Shown in pieces: positions 55,911-64,000 of a stretch of DNA of 64,000 nt. The notes under the pieces were generated by a model, which made no database searches, was not told the DNA's origin, and saw only the letters and a program-made list of their open reading frames with translations. This DNA comes from Acidobacteriota bacterium (GTDB lineage: Bacteria > Acidobacteriota > Blastocatellia > Pyrinomonadales > Pyrinomonadaceae). The stretch's first letter is position 1. Each line of letters starts with the position of its first letter. Made by a program: the position numbers and the translations under genes. Location: positions 124,001-188,000 of the forward strand of contig JAOAPY010000051.1 in NCBI GenBank assembly GCA_025463135.1, given 5' to 3'.

Positions 55911-57386
55911 TTACAGATCCTTCGCACAGCGGAACCCGGACGTCATCCAGCGCTCATGCGTGTGAAAGAAATTTCGGTAGGTTGAGCGGATGTGAAGCTG
56001 CGGCGTTGCGAACGAGCCGCCGCGGAGGACTTTCTGATTGACGAACCATTTGTCGTTGTATTCGTCGAACTCGGATTTGAAGCCCGGATAGGGAACGTAA
56101 TCAGAGGTCGTCCACTCCCAGACGTCCCCAATCATCTGGTGGCAGCCGTGAGCATTCTGGCCGGTGGGATAGGCGCCGATGGGAGCCACCGTCCAAAGAC
56201 CATTCTCGAAAAGATTGGCGGTCGCAAGATCAGGCGCGCTGTCGCCCCAGGGAAACTCGCGCCGCTCTCCTTCGTAGGGGCGGACCTGCGTGTCCGCCCT
56301 TTGGATCATTAGCTCCTCGTTGCGACTCTCACCGCTCGCGGCTTTTTCCCATTCAGCCTCGGTCGGCAAACGCTTTCCAGCCCACTTGGAAAACGCTGAT
56401 GCTTCGAAAAAGCTTACGTGACAAACAGGTTCGTTGGCTTTGCTGGTTGCCGGGTGCAGGCCGGTGAAGTCACGAATCATCCACTGACCGTCGTGCATTT
56501 CCCAATAGAGCGGCGCGGTCCATTGATCGCGGTTAACAACCTCCCAGCCTTCGGAAAACCACCAGCGAAAGTTTTGATAGCCGCCGTCGCGCATGAATTC
56601 AAGATAGTCACCGTTGCTGGTGAGGGCACGGTCGAGGGCAAAGTCTTGCAGGAAAACCTGGTGCGCGGGTTTTTCGTTGTCGAAAGCGAAGTCGTAGTTA
56701 GGAGTGACCTGCGCTGTGGCATGCGCATCTTGCGCATGTGTTGTCGCCAAAGAAGCTTTTTGGGCAACGATCATGGGCGGGACGCCCATGCCACTATCAT
56801 AACCAAGCCAAAACAACCCACCTTCGATGTCCGCCATTCCTGAAACACTTACTAAAGATTCAGGCGCGGGCTGAAGCGGAGCAGCGAACTGATCACACAA
56901 TAAATGCTTGATGTCGTAGACGAGCAGTTCCTGATGCTGCATCTCGTGCTCGAGGCCCAGCCGTACCAGTGACAGCACAGTTTCCCGTTGCCGATGACCG
57001 TGGACTGTTTCCAGAAAGCTCAGCATCTGCTCGTCAATGTGCGTGCGATAGGCGACGGTGTCCCTGACGGTCGGTCGTGAACGAGTGCCGCGCCTGGGTC
57101 GCGCTATTCGTTCGCCGAATCCCTCGTAGTACGAGTTGAAGTAAAACAGATATTCTTCAGAATAGATTTTGTAGCCGGGTTGGTGTGCCTGCAACAGCGT
57201 TTCAAAAAACCATGATGTGTGGCCAATGTGCCAGCGCGGCGGGCTCATGAACTCCGCGGTTTGAATCACGTAGTCTTCGATTTCCAGCGGCGCGACGATT
57301 TGCATCGTGCGCGCGCGGACCGTTTTATAGAGTTCTATGATTGAAAGTGCCTTCGATGTTTTTGCTTGCCGAATTGAAGAGGTCAT
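55911..57386 (-). CDS. EgtB-like sulfoxide synthase (DinB + FGE-sulfatase fold)
   Basis: Iron-dependent C-S bond-forming enzyme of ergothioneine-type synthesis. 491 residues. DinB-like N-terminal part with iron ligands in [12 protein letters not shown] (H53/H56) and [11 protein letters not shown] (H147, H151); C-terminal formylglycine-generating-enzyme fold from about 180 ([67 protein letters not shown]). Two inserts, about residues 195-228 and 365-385, are translated palindromic elements (56716-56794 and 56274-56299) and keep the frame. No egtD is visible nearby, so the exact thiol product is open. Confidence 0.88.
   Translation of the reverse strand: MTSSIRQAKTSKALSIIELYKTVRARTMQIVAPLEIEDYVIQTAEFMSPPRWHIGHTSWFFETLLQAHQPGYKIYSEEYLFYFNSYYEGFGERIARPRRGTRSRPTVRDTVAYRTHIDEQMLSFLETVHGHRQRETVLSLVRLGLEHEMQHQELLVYDIKHLLCDQFAAPLQPAPESLVSVSGMADIEGGLFWLGYDSGMGVPPMIVAQKASLATTHAQDAHATAQVTPNYDFAFDNEKPAHQVFLQDFALDRALTSNGDYLEFMRDGGYQNFRWWFSEGWEVVNRDQWTAPLYWEMHDGQWMIRDFTGLHPATSKANEPVCHVSFFEASAFSKWAGKRLPTEAEWEKAASGESRNEELMIQRADTQVRPYEGERREFPWGDSAPDLATANLFENGLWTVAPIGAYPTGQNAHGCHQMIGDVWEWTTSDYVPYPGFKSEFDEYNDKWFVNQKVLRGGSFATPQLHIRSTYRNFFHTHERWMTSGFRCAKDL
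56274..56299. repeat. GTAG-preceded REP palindrome inside egtB
   Basis: GTAG followed by GGGCGGAC-ctgcgt-GTCCGCCC (8-bp perfect stem). Translated on the minus strand it gives [11 protein letters not shown], absent from a normal EgtB at this point. Confidence 0.75.
56716..56794. mobile_element. 79-bp MITE/REPIN-like element inside egtB
   Basis: Terminal inverted repeats GTGGCATG (56716-56723) and CATGCCAC (56787-56794). Each end is a hairpin: CATGCGCA-tct-TGCGCATG (56720-56738) and CATGGGCG-gga-CGCCCATG (56773-56791). The middle contains GTTGTCGCC/GGGCAAC-type symmetry. It encodes SGMGVPPM...HAQDAHAT in the egtB frame. Confidence 0.85.
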
Positions 57387-57473
57387 GGTCTTTCCTGATT
57401 ACTCTGAAAACGAAGGCTCGCTCGGGCAAGATGCAGCGCGTAGCGGCGAAATATTTATAGAACGACGGCTAAA

Positions 57474-57695
57474 CTAAATCGTAGCTCCTAATTTTCCAGG
57501 CGTAATTTCGTAGTTGGGAGTTTCACGCGTAAAGATTTCCGCAAAGAGTAATGAAAACGTAAATGCTACATAAAAATTTTCAGCGCTAACTTCTGTTAGA
57601 TGGCTCAACTGAGCGTGAATGCTATCGAATACAGGTACGTCATCAAGCGAATGTTCATCAACCCGTGTTTTCTCTTGCTTCTGTTTTTTTTTCAT
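57474..57695 (-). CDS. Small hypothetical protein
   Basis: 73 residues, lysine-rich start (MKKKQKQEKTR), acidic middle and SAENFYVAFTFSLLFAEIFTRE, possibly one amphipathic or membrane helix. No family recognised and only a weak GGCGGG upstream. It sits between selD and egtB on the same strand, with 24 bases after the selD stop. Could be real or chance. Confidence 0.4.
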   Translation of the reverse strand: MKKKQKQEKTRVDEHSLDDVPVFDSIHAQLSHLTEVSAENFYVAFTFSLLFAEIFTRETPNYEITPGKLGATI

Positions 57696-57719
57696 TAAGA
57701 AAATCCCGCCGGATAACTG

Positions 57720-58754
57720 TTACTTATCGACCACGATTGAATGCCCTGCCCGTTCAGCAACGCGTCCAATCATTCGAGCGTTTGGGTAGTTTTCTTTCAA
57801 GCGATCGAGCAAGTCATGCGAGCGATCCGCTGCAATCGCAATCAACATCCCACCGGCGGTTTGCGGGTCGTAGAACAACTTGCGCAGATTTTCGTCCACT
57901 GACTCGGCAATCTCGATATCCTCACCCACATAAGCTCGGTTCGTCTTGTCACCACTGGTGAGCATACCGGCTGCGGCTAACTCCAGCGCGCCGTCGAGCA
58001 AAGGCACGGAACCGGGTTCAATCAATATGGTGACGTTGCTGGCCCGGGCCATCTCCCAGGCGTGGCCCAGCAGGGAAAAGCCGGTGACGTCGGTTGCGCC
58101 CTCGACGCCGAAGTCGCGCATTGCCTCGGCGGCGTACTTGCCCGCCGCCAACATTGTGGCGACTGATGCCGCGGCAACTTCCGCACTGGCTTTGCCAAAC
58201 TTTATTCCAGTGGAGATTACGCCGGTGCCGATTGGCTTCGTAAGAATGATTAGGTCTCCCGGACGCGCGCCGGCATTGGTAGCGATCTTTGCCGGATCGA
58301 TTATGCCGGTCACCGAGTAGCCAAACATGATCTGTTCGTTGTCGACACTGTGACCGCCGATCAAGGTGACGCCGTATTTGTTCAAAGTCTCGAGCCCGCC
58401 GCGCATGATCTCGGCCAGAATAGCCGGGTCAACCCCCTTCTTCGGGAAGCACGTAATCGCCAACGCGGTCAGCGGTGTCCCCGCCATCGCCCAGACATCG
58501 TTGATGGAGTTAAGCGCGGCGATGCGACCGTAATCGTACGGGTCATCCACAATCGGCGTGAAAAAATCGACAGTTTGCACGATCGCGAGGTCGTCGCGCA
58601 GTCGATACACTCCGGCGTCGTCGGCTTTATCAAAACCAACCATCACATTTCCATCAAAAGGCTGTTGGGGTAGCCCGCTCAAAACCTGAGCGAGTATGCT
58701 GGGATCGAGCTTAGCCGCTCAACCAGAGCACGAAACCATTTCAGTCAGTCGCAT
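57720..58754 (-). CDS. selD: Selenide, water dikinase, selenocysteine-containing
   Basis: Makes selenophosphate from selenide and ATP for selenocysteine and selenouridine synthesis. 344 residues with an in-frame UGA at codon 12: [19 protein letters not shown], exactly the catalytic Cys/Sec position of SelD (GUAAKL). After it come [59 protein letters not shown], and [17 protein letters not shown] 58754 has AGGAG 8 bases upstream; a start after the UGA would remove the active site. Length then equals the family norm. Requires selB/selC elsewhere. Confidence 0.95.
58687..58721 (-). promoter_or_regulatory. Candidate bacterial SECIS in selD
   Basis: TGAGCG, which includes the UGA (58721-58716), pairs with CGCTCA (58692-58687); inner GCT/AGC can extend the stem. 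The position directly behind the UGA is right for a bacterial SECIS; loop details were not tested. Confidence 0.5.
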
Positions 58755-58794
58755 GAACGGTTCTCCTTTCCTTTTGCAATAGGCAGAGCAAATG

Positions 58795-58823
58795 TTCGCA
58801 GAGCGTCGCACCGGCGCTATACT
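58795..58823 (+). promoter_or_regulatory. Candidate promoter for the 58874 hydrolase
   Basis: TTCGCA (58795-58800), 17-base spacer, TATACT (58818-58823), about 50 bases before the ATG. The -35 box is weak. Confidence 0.45.
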
Positions 58824-58873
58824 ATTGTCAATCATTACCGCTGGCCCACTTTGAAGCACTGGAGGAATTACTT

Positions 58874-59854
58874 ATGCGAGCCGCGCTTCGTCTTTCGCTG
58901 ATGATTCTAATGACCACCATTGTCGCTTTAAGCGCCGCGCCCGTGCGCTCGCAGGACGCCGAAATGCTCCGGCACTTTGATTACGACGCCAAGGCACCCC
59001 TCGGTATCAAGGACCTCGGCGTCGAGCATCGCGGTGGCACAGCTATCTATGACATCGCTTACGCGAGTCCCAAGGGCGGTGAAGTCCCGGCGTACCTCGT
59101 GGTGCCGACGGGAAGGGGCCCGTTTGCGGCGGTAATCTGGGGGCACTGGTATTGGAGCAATTCGCCCGCTCGAAACCGCACGGAGTTTCTTGAGGAAGCA
59201 GTGGCCCTGGCCCCGAGCGGAGTGATTTCACTGTTGACCGACGGTCCCATTGCGCGTCCCGGGCACGTCGAGAACGAAGACCCTCTAAATGATCAGCGAA
59301 TGCTGGACCTGGTGCAGCAGATAGTGGACATGCGACGCGGCGTCGACCTGTTGCTCGCCAGAAGGGACGTTGATCCGAAACGAATTGCTTACGTTGGCCA
59401 CAGTTATAACGCGACGGTGGGCGGTTTTCTTAGTGGGATTGACCGCAGGTTCAAGGCTTTTGTGCTGATGGCCGGCGGCTTGTCCGATGAAGTCGCCCTG
59501 AAGACTCCGGAATTCCAGGCGTACCGCCAGAAGATAGGCGCAGAGAGATTCGACGTCTTCCAAAAGAAGTATTATTGGACTGATCCAGGTAAATATGTGA
59601 GCCATGCAGCGCCCGCCTTCGTTTTCCTGCAGTTCGCGACCCAGGAAAACTTTCTGAACGCTGACCGGGCCAGGCAGTTTGAAGCAATCGTAAGTCAGCC
59701 CAGGCGATTCAAGCTTTATGACGCACCGCATGCTTTGAATGCTGAGGCGCGCCGCGATCGCCTGGGCTTTCTTGCCGAGCAACTTAAACTCAAACCCTTG
59801 CCGTCCGCGGCGATTGCAAGTATTCCGGAACTGTTCCAGCCGCCGAACCAGTAG
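58874..59854 (+). CDS. Exported alpha/beta hydrolase (dienelactone hydrolase-like)
   Basis: 326 residues. Signal peptide about 1-26 (MILMTTIVALSAAPVRSQDA). Alpha/beta hydrolase with FAAVIWGHWYW (oxyanion region), nucleophile serine in IAYVGHSYNATVGGF, and the catalytic histidine in LYDAPHALNAEAR. An acidic residue is expected near FLQFATQENFL, but the usual aspartate is not obvious. Periplasmic esterase or lipase; substrate unknown. GGAGGA precedes the ATG by 6 bases. Confidence 0.85.
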   Translation: MRAALRLSLMILMTTIVALSAAPVRSQDAEMLRHFDYDAKAPLGIKDLGVEHRGGTAIYDIAYASPKGGEVPAYLVVPTGRGPFAAVIWGHWYWSNSPARNRTEFLEEAVALAPSGVISLLTDGPIARPGHVENEDPLNDQRMLDLVQQIVDMRRGVDLLLARRDVDPKRIAYVGHSYNATVGGFLSGIDRRFKAFVLMAGGLSDEVALKTPEFQAYRQKIGAERFDVFQKKYYWTDPGKYVSHAAPAFVFLQFATQENFLNADRARQFEAIVSQPRRFKLYDAPHALNAEARRDRLGFLAEQLKLKPLPSAAIASIPELFQPPNQ

Positions 59855-59904
59855 GAAACCGGGCATCCGATTTGTAGGTCTTGGCCGTTGAGCAACTTGT
59901 GCGG

Positions 59905-60465
59905 CTATTTGGTGAAGAAATCCGCGACCGAGCATTGGAAGCCGGGGAGTACCGGCGAAGTAATTTCGTCGCTATCGCGCATGATAGCCGCAAGCTCAAG
60001 GGTTGCGTCCTGCAATCGATAAACCTCAACCGCGCGATTGTCAGAATCTACAATCCAATATTCCTTGACGCCATGCTTGCCATACAGCTGGCGCTTTGCG
60101 ACACGATCGCGGGCAAGGTTGTCCCGTCCCCGCGAAAGAATTTCGATTACCAGCTCGGGCGCGGCCCCAAGACGCTCGTTGGCGATGATCTCGGCGCCTC
60201 GCTCGTGCGTAAAGAAAACCACATCGGGAATTACGCCGCTATACATGCCAAAAACCACGCCGGGCGTGGCGATGATTTCGCCAATCGGGTTTGTGTCCAA
60301 ATAGCGTTGAAAAGCCTTGAAGATGTTTCCAAAGACTCGTTGATGCGGCAGGCCGGGTGCGCGCGACACAAAGAGTTCTCCTTCGATAACTTCATAGCGG
60401 TTGCCGTCCTCGGGCATTGCATCGAGGTCGTCAACAGTCATGAGTGGTTCGATTCTGGCTGACAT
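59905..60465 (-). CDS. Uma2-family (DUF820) PD-(D/E)xK nuclease-fold protein
   Basis: 186 residues. Family core: MTVDDLDAMPEDGNRYEVIEGELFVS, PDVVFFTHER, then APELVIEILSRGRDN and KRQLYGKHGVKEYWIVDSDNRAVEVYRL. These give the PD-(D/E)xK catalytic set: D in IPDVVFF, E in LVIEILS and K shortly after. Such genes are very numerous in some phyla; biological role unknown. Convergent with the hydrolase gene, 50-base gap. Confidence 0.93.
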   Translation of the reverse strand: MSARIEPLMTVDDLDAMPEDGNRYEVIEGELFVSRAPGLPHQRVFGNIFKAFQRYLDTNPIGEIIATPGVVFGMYSGVIPDVVFFTHERGAEIIANERLGAAPELVIEILSRGRDNLARDRVAKRQLYGKHGVKEYWIVDSDNRAVEVYRLQDATLELAAIMRDSDEITSPVLPGFQCSVADFFTK

Positions 60466-60560
60466 ATAGAACTCCGGTGGTGAGCGTGGGGCTATCTTAC
60501 AACATTCCTGCGGCGCGGGAATAGGTTCGGAAGGGCTTGGCTTAGCAGAGAAGAGCGGAG

Positions 60561-60944
60561 TTACTTAGCGATCATTTGCGCAAAAGAAACCGGCAATCCG
60601 TCCGGATCCATGCATACAGCGAGCTTGATGCCCTCGCCTTCCCTTTGGGTAGGCGGCATGACAAAGGTGATGCCCTTTGCTTGTAATTCTGCGAAGGTCT
60701 TGTCCAGATCTTCAACGTTGAAACCGATTGAGCAAGTGCCTGCCTGCTTCGAAGGATCGCCGCTCGCTGAATGTTCCTGGCGCACCCCGCCCCCATGAAG
60801 CGCGAGCGTAGTTGCTCCCGTCTGAAACTCAGTCCAATCGGGCGACTGAAATTTCAAGGGTATCCCGAGTTTGTCGCGATAGAACTCTACTGAACGATCC
60901 ATATCGGAGACTATGATCATCGTGTAGTCGATTTGGGTAAACAT
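60561..60944 (-). CDS. VOC-superfamily (glyoxalase-like) protein
   Basis: 127 residues with paired beta-alpha-beta-beta-beta units: DYTMIIVSDMDRSVEFYRDKLGIPLKF and GFNVEDLDKTFAELQAKGITFVMPPT, ending MDPDGLPVSFAQ. Possible metal ligands: H50 in LALHGGG and D115-type ending. Substrate unknown; could be glyoxalase, bleomycin-resistance or dioxygenase-like. The EVE-domain gene lies upstream on the same strand, 26 bases away. Confidence 0.9.
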   Translation of the reverse strand: MFTQIDYTMIIVSDMDRSVEFYRDKLGIPLKFQSPDWTEFQTGATTLALHGGGVRQEHSASGDPSKQAGTCSIGFNVEDLDKTFAELQAKGITFVMPPTQREGEGIKLAVCMDPDGLPVSFAQMIAK

Positions 60945-60970
60945 CTTGCTTCATGCTCCTATACGAGTCT

Positions 60971-61411
60971 TTACTTCCGACCCTTCCTGGGTTTGCCCAT
61001 GCTCACAATCGCATCGAATTCGTCTTTTGTTAGCGGCATTACAGAAAGCTGCGACTGACGAATCAGCGGCAGCCCGCTCAGCCGTTCATCATAACGGATT
61101 GCCGCCAGGGGAACCGGCGCATCAAAGGGCTTTACCGGTTTCAAATCAACCGCCACCCATTGCGGATCGTCGGCCGTAGGATCAGCATAAGCCGGCTTAT
61201 GAACTTCTGCTATGCCCACCACTGACTTCTCTTTGCCCGAATGATAAAAGAGGACGCTGTCGCCCGTCTTCATCTCGCGTAAATTGTTACGCGCCTGATA
61301 ATTTCGCACACCAGTCCAATCCGTCTTGCCATCGCGCACGAAATCTTCCCATGAATAGGTTTCCGGTTCCTGCTTAACCATCCAATAATTGTTTTGCTTC
61401 TTTGGCTTCAT
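60971..61411 (-). CDS. EVE-domain protein
   Basis: 146 residues matching the EVE (thymocyte nuclear protein 1) domain: YWMVKQEPETYSWEDFV, TDWTGVRNYQARNNLREMK, GDSVLFYHSGKEKSVVGIAEV, and LIRQSQLSVMPLTKDEFDAI. EVE domains are PUA-like folds that bind modified bases in DNA or RNA; the bacterial role is not settled. Probably co-transcribed with the VOC gene. Confidence 0.95.
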   Translation of the reverse strand: MKPKKQNNYWMVKQEPETYSWEDFVRDGKTDWTGVRNYQARNNLREMKTGDSVLFYHSGKEKSVVGIAEVHKPAYADPTADDPQWVAVDLKPVKPFDAPVPLAAIRYDERLSGLPLIRQSQLSVMPLTKDEFDAIVSMGKPRKGRK

Positions 61412-61505
61412 TATTTTCGCTTGGATTTGCTCAGTTATCCGGCTCGGCTTAGAATGCCGACAAGTTTAATACCAAATCAGCCTGGCTGGTTCACAGGAGA
61501 ATACG

Positions 61506-61964
61506 ATGATCAAAGAGGGAAGCACAGCGCCAGCTTTCAAAACCACAGATGCGGAAGGACAATCGGTCAGCTTAAAAGATTTTCGTGGCCAAAAAGTAGC
61601 TCTGTATTTCTATCCCAAAGATGATACACCCGGCTGCACCAAAGAGGCGTGTTCCTTCCGCGATGCTTTCGAGGATTTCAAAAAAGCGGACATCAAAGTG
61701 CTGGGAATTTCAACGGACAATGAAGCTTCGCACAAGAAGTTCACGAAGAAGTTTGCTTTGCCTTTCACCCTGCTGACCGATACCGACCATGCAATTGCGG
61801 ATAACTACGGTACCTACGGTCAGAAAAAGTTCATGGGAAGAACTTACATGGGCGTTCATCGCAAGACTTTCCTGATCGACGAAAAAGGCAAGATCAAACG
61901 AATCTTCGAGAAAGTTAAGCCCGACGAACACGCGCGCGAAGTCCTCGAGGCATTCAATTCCTAA
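61506..61964 (+). CDS. bcp: Thioredoxin-dependent peroxiredoxin (BCP type)
   Basis: Reduces H2O2 and organic peroxides using thioredoxin. 152 residues. Peroxidatic Cys44 and resolving Cys49 in KDDTPGCTKEACSFRD, with VALYFYPKDD before and VLGISTDNEASHKKF after; R in GVHRKTFLIDEKGK completes the site. AGGAGA precedes the ATG by 6 bases. Confidence 0.96.
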   Translation: MIKEGSTAPAFKTTDAEGQSVSLKDFRGQKVALYFYPKDDTPGCTKEACSFRDAFEDFKKADIKVLGISTDNEASHKKFTKKFALPFTLLTDTDHAIADNYGTYGQKKFMGRTYMGVHRKTFLIDEKGKIKRIFEKVKPDEHAREVLEAFNS

Positions 61965-61991
61965 GCGGCCTGGCTTTACGTCGCGATGATG

Positions 61992-62630
61992 TTAAGCGGC
62001 GACCCAGCCCGGAGCTCTTTCCGGCTCGCCTTCGCTCTTCTTGCCCGGCATCAAGTCCTGCACGGCGCTAAAGGAACTCGGTACATCGCGTTTTCGGGAT
62101 GGCAACGTTTGGCTTTCACGGTTTGGGGCCGGCCGTTCCTGTCGATAGAGCAGTTCGGGCGATGGTTGGTTGATAAGGTAAACACGATTGTTATCAATGA
62201 CCTCGGTTCTTATCTCGCGAGTCCAGAGCAAAAGATTGGCCAGCGCGTCGCCAATTTCATCTTTGCCCAGCTTCGTTCCCTGGGCAATCTCTTTCTGGGT
62301 ACGTGCTCCGTTCTTAATCGCCTCGCGCACTCGTTCCGCCGGAGTCATTTTACTGACCTGGCGCACAACGTATTGACGCCGAGCAGTTGACACGCCGGTA
62401 GCTTCCTCATTGACGCCCGTATCGATTTTTTCCGACACGTATTGATGTCGAACTGACTTGTACGCCTTAAACGCACGGCGACTCTCGCTGACCTTCTTGC
62501 GAATGCAACTCTTGCAATACAGATTGCGACCATCTTTGCGTGCGCGACAGACTCCATATTCCGTGAGTGGTAAGTCTTCAGAGCAAATCGGACACGGTTT
62601 TGTAACTATGGGTTGAACGGGTTCCATCAT
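61992..62630 (-). CDS. Zinc-finger and winged-helix-like protein, unknown
   Basis: 212 residues. N-terminal zinc knuckles CPICSEDLPL and CKSCIRKK separated by VCRARKDGRNLY, a layout seen in phage and bacterial zinc-finger proteins. In the middle, MTPAERVREAIKNGARTQKEIAQGTKLGKDEIGDALANLLLW reads like a winged-helix or sigma-4-like DNA-binding segment. The tail is polar and proline-rich. A DNA-binding role is inferred; target unknown. Confidence 0.75.
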   Translation of the reverse strand: MMEPVQPIVTKPCPICSEDLPLTEYGVCRARKDGRNLYCKSCIRKKVSESRRAFKAYKSVRHQYVSEKIDTGVNEEATGVSTARRQYVVRQVSKMTPAERVREAIKNGARTQKEIAQGTKLGKDEIGDALANLLLWTREIRTEVIDNNRVYLINQPSPELLYRQERPAPNRESQTLPSRKRDVPSSFSAVQDLMPGKKSEGEPERAPGWVAA

Positions 62631-63514
62631 TTCAGTACTCCGTTAGCCTCAAATTTCGTAATGAACTTGAGTGCGAGTTGGTAAAAAGAAAACACTTCCC
62701 CTCGGGCCGGGGACTCGCAGCCTCCGGTCCGCACCTGCTCTTACTGAGATGATTGGTTGGCGGAGAAGCTCCGGACTATCCGGAGAGACCGCCTTGAGAT
62801 TGACCCGGCGCAGCTTTTCAATTCCCACAAAGTGCGCTCGTCTGTATCGGATTTGCAGTCAAGGGTTCGGGGCTACATGCGAGAAATTTATTATGAGAGC
62901 TTTGCACCCAAAACTAAAAACCGCGATTCAGACAACCTTCGTTTTCAATTCTTCCTTTTCAATCATCACTCATCAGCGAGGGGATCGGGATTATAGTTAT
63001 CGACGAACTTTTTGCAACTACTTTCTTTCATCATGATGGTCCATAGATGCATTCATTGAATTTCTTGTCAGACTAATTTTCATAATCGGATTTTTCGCAA
63101 CGCAAACATTTCTGCGATGGGAAGATATGTCGTCGCATCAAGACACGTATGAAGCTCTTCTCGCAATGAGACATCGTCATCGAACGATTTTTCTGACTTC
63201 AGAAATCGCTGCAAAAGCGTGTTCTTTTCGTTTAGCGAGAAAGCGTTCGCCGTATGTTTGGCGCAACAGGTTCCGCAAGCACAGCGCTGGTCCCACCATT
63301 AGTGGGCTTCAATGCGAATTGGATTTTTCGAGAGCGAAAACTTGATTTGATTCTTGTGCGCAATCTTGAGCAACAAGATCAGCCATTGTCCTATTTCCAA
63401 ACTTTTTGTGCGACAGGAGTGAAGACCAATTTTCTTTGCCTGGCCGTGACCTCGCCTAAGTTTGCATCAATACTTCACTGCAGGCGTTGACCCTAATCGG
63501 AATCCTTCACGCAT
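62631..63514. other. Gene-poor stretch
   Basis: About 880 bases. Several frames of 70-120 codons exist on the plus strand (for example near 62671-63036 and 63254-63490), but none shows family resemblance, composition like its neighbours, or a good ribosome site. The right half is AT-richer. It could be a decayed gene or a long regulatory region. I see no repeat. Confidence 0.45.
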
Positions 63515-63934
63515 TCAGTGCCGCAGTCTCGTGCGATCCTGCAAACGATAAACAAACTTCAGACCCGACCAGACATCGTTGACGGCACATACCTTTACAT
63601 CAACCAGACCGGCGCTAAGTCCAATGTGCCGTACGATATTTTCTGAAAGATCGGTAACTACGCTGGATACTTTCTTAGGCCACGACACCCATAACATGCC
63701 GGTGGCTGCCAGCGTCTCGGATGTCTTGCCGAAGTGCCTTTCTAAACTTGCCGCGGATTTAGTGAACAGCAATACAAAGTCCATCGGCAGTCGAGGTCGT
63801 TCCAATACGCGAACGTTCGCCGGCAGCGGGCCCAGGTCGCCGGCAAGGCCAGCCGGCGCGCCGAGGAACGCAACCCGAAAGCCTTCCTTGATTCCCAGTT
63901 TCTTTATCAGCGGTGTTCCCGAATAACCTGCCAT
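63515..63934 (-). CDS. DUF3052 family protein
   Basis: 139 residues. Family beginning AGYSGTPLIKKLGIKEGFRVAFLGAP, middle MDFVLLFTKSAASLERHF, and conserved LWVSWPKKVSSVVTDLSENIVRHIGLSAGLVDVKVCAVNDVWSGLKFVYRL. Function unknown. ATG 63934 is chosen, with AAGGA 7 bases upstream; an in-frame TTG at 63955 lies in a palindrome remnant. Confidence 0.92.
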   Translation of the reverse strand: MAGYSGTPLIKKLGIKEGFRVAFLGAPAGLAGDLGPLPANVRVLERPRLPMDFVLLFTKSAASLERHFGKTSETLAATGMLWVSWPKKVSSVVTDLSENIVRHIGLSAGLVDVKVCAVNDVWSGLKFVYRLQDRTRLRH

Positions 63935-63949
63935 ATTCGATCCTTTATC

Positions 63950-63965
63950 CGACAAACTTCAGAGC
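63950..63965. repeat. Half family A palindrome
   Basis: CCGACAAACTTCAG followed by unrelated sequence: the left arm and loop of the family A palindrome without the right arm, just upstream of the DUF3052 gene. Confidence 0.55.
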
Positions 63966-64000
63966 CTCTTGCAAAACTCCGGGTCCAGCGCGAGCGCGAG

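Noticed and set aside
58719-58721. UGA in selD as a nonsense mutation or frameshift
   Set aside because: Its position equals the Sec/Cys catalytic site, and sequence on both sides is perfect SelD with a good ribosome site upstream.
62671-63036. 121-codon plus-strand gene
   Set aside because: No family match, no ribosome site, and overlapping frames of similar quality exist.

Overview
The window reads as a gene-dense bacterial chromosome segment of moderate GC (roughly mid-50s percent, estimated by eye). The gene content suggests an Acidobacteriota genome, probably of the Blastocatellia type: a CHAT/TPR protein beside an ECF sigma factor and an atypical anti-sigma factor, DUF4388 and TonB-C proteins, FHA-GAF-cyclase, a CBS-tailed M50 protease, and many small dispersed palindromes. 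This is inference from gene families; no 16S or tRNA gene lies in the window.

Layout. 0-4.2 kb: 3' part of rpoD, facing a small membrane protein, aroB and an M3-like protein lacking the zinc motif. 4.2-8 kb: the cdaA-ybbR-glmM operon (c-di-AMP and cell-wall precursor synthesis), with a structured RNA and an intrinsic terminator downstream of glmM. 8.3-9.8 kb: a split HipA-type kinase pair with a clear promoter and almost no leader. 9.9-17 kb: CBS-tailed M50 protease, MreB, FHA-GAF-adenylate cyclase, CarD, a CNNM/CorC protein. 17-24 kb: MazF-like pair, enolase, GNAT, zinc ribbon, gpmI, GT9, DacB. 24-30.6 kb: TonB-C and DUF4388 proteins, a heptamer tract, M20 peptidase, LeuA-family enzyme, YjjX-like NTPase. 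30.6-38 kb: a palindrome array upstream of thymidine kinase, then a four-gene same-strand cluster of C11 protease, TPR-CHAT protease, ECF sigma and membrane anti-sigma. 38-50 kb: a three-part dienelactone hydrolase fusion, APC permease, class V aminotransferase, bicupin, zinc-ribbon protein, second palindrome array, DUF427, MoaD-like, double YCII, BNR protein, a large secreted protein. 50-64 kb: lhr helicase, remains of hicBA, DUF2461, EgtB-like enzyme, a selenocysteine-containing selD, hydrolase, Uma2 nuclease, VOC, EVE, Bcp, zinc-finger protein, a nearly gene-less tract and DUF3052.

Two themes stand out. First, short palindromes behave like REP/REPIN or small MITE elements. They occur between genes (978-1067, 30615-30962, 44835-45103, 49912-49991) and also inside genes without breaking the frame (lhr, egtB, cupin). 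No REP-associated transposase gene is visible here. Second, the cluster at 31.7-38.0 kb places two clan CD (caspase-fold) proteases beside a sigma/anti-sigma pair. The predicted topology puts the CHAT protease on the same side of the membrane as the anti-sigma sensor domain, so a proteolytic signalling or cell-fate switch is plausible but unproven.

selD contains an in-frame UGA at codon 12, followed by a short stem-loop, so the organism should encode selenocysteine machinery elsewhere.
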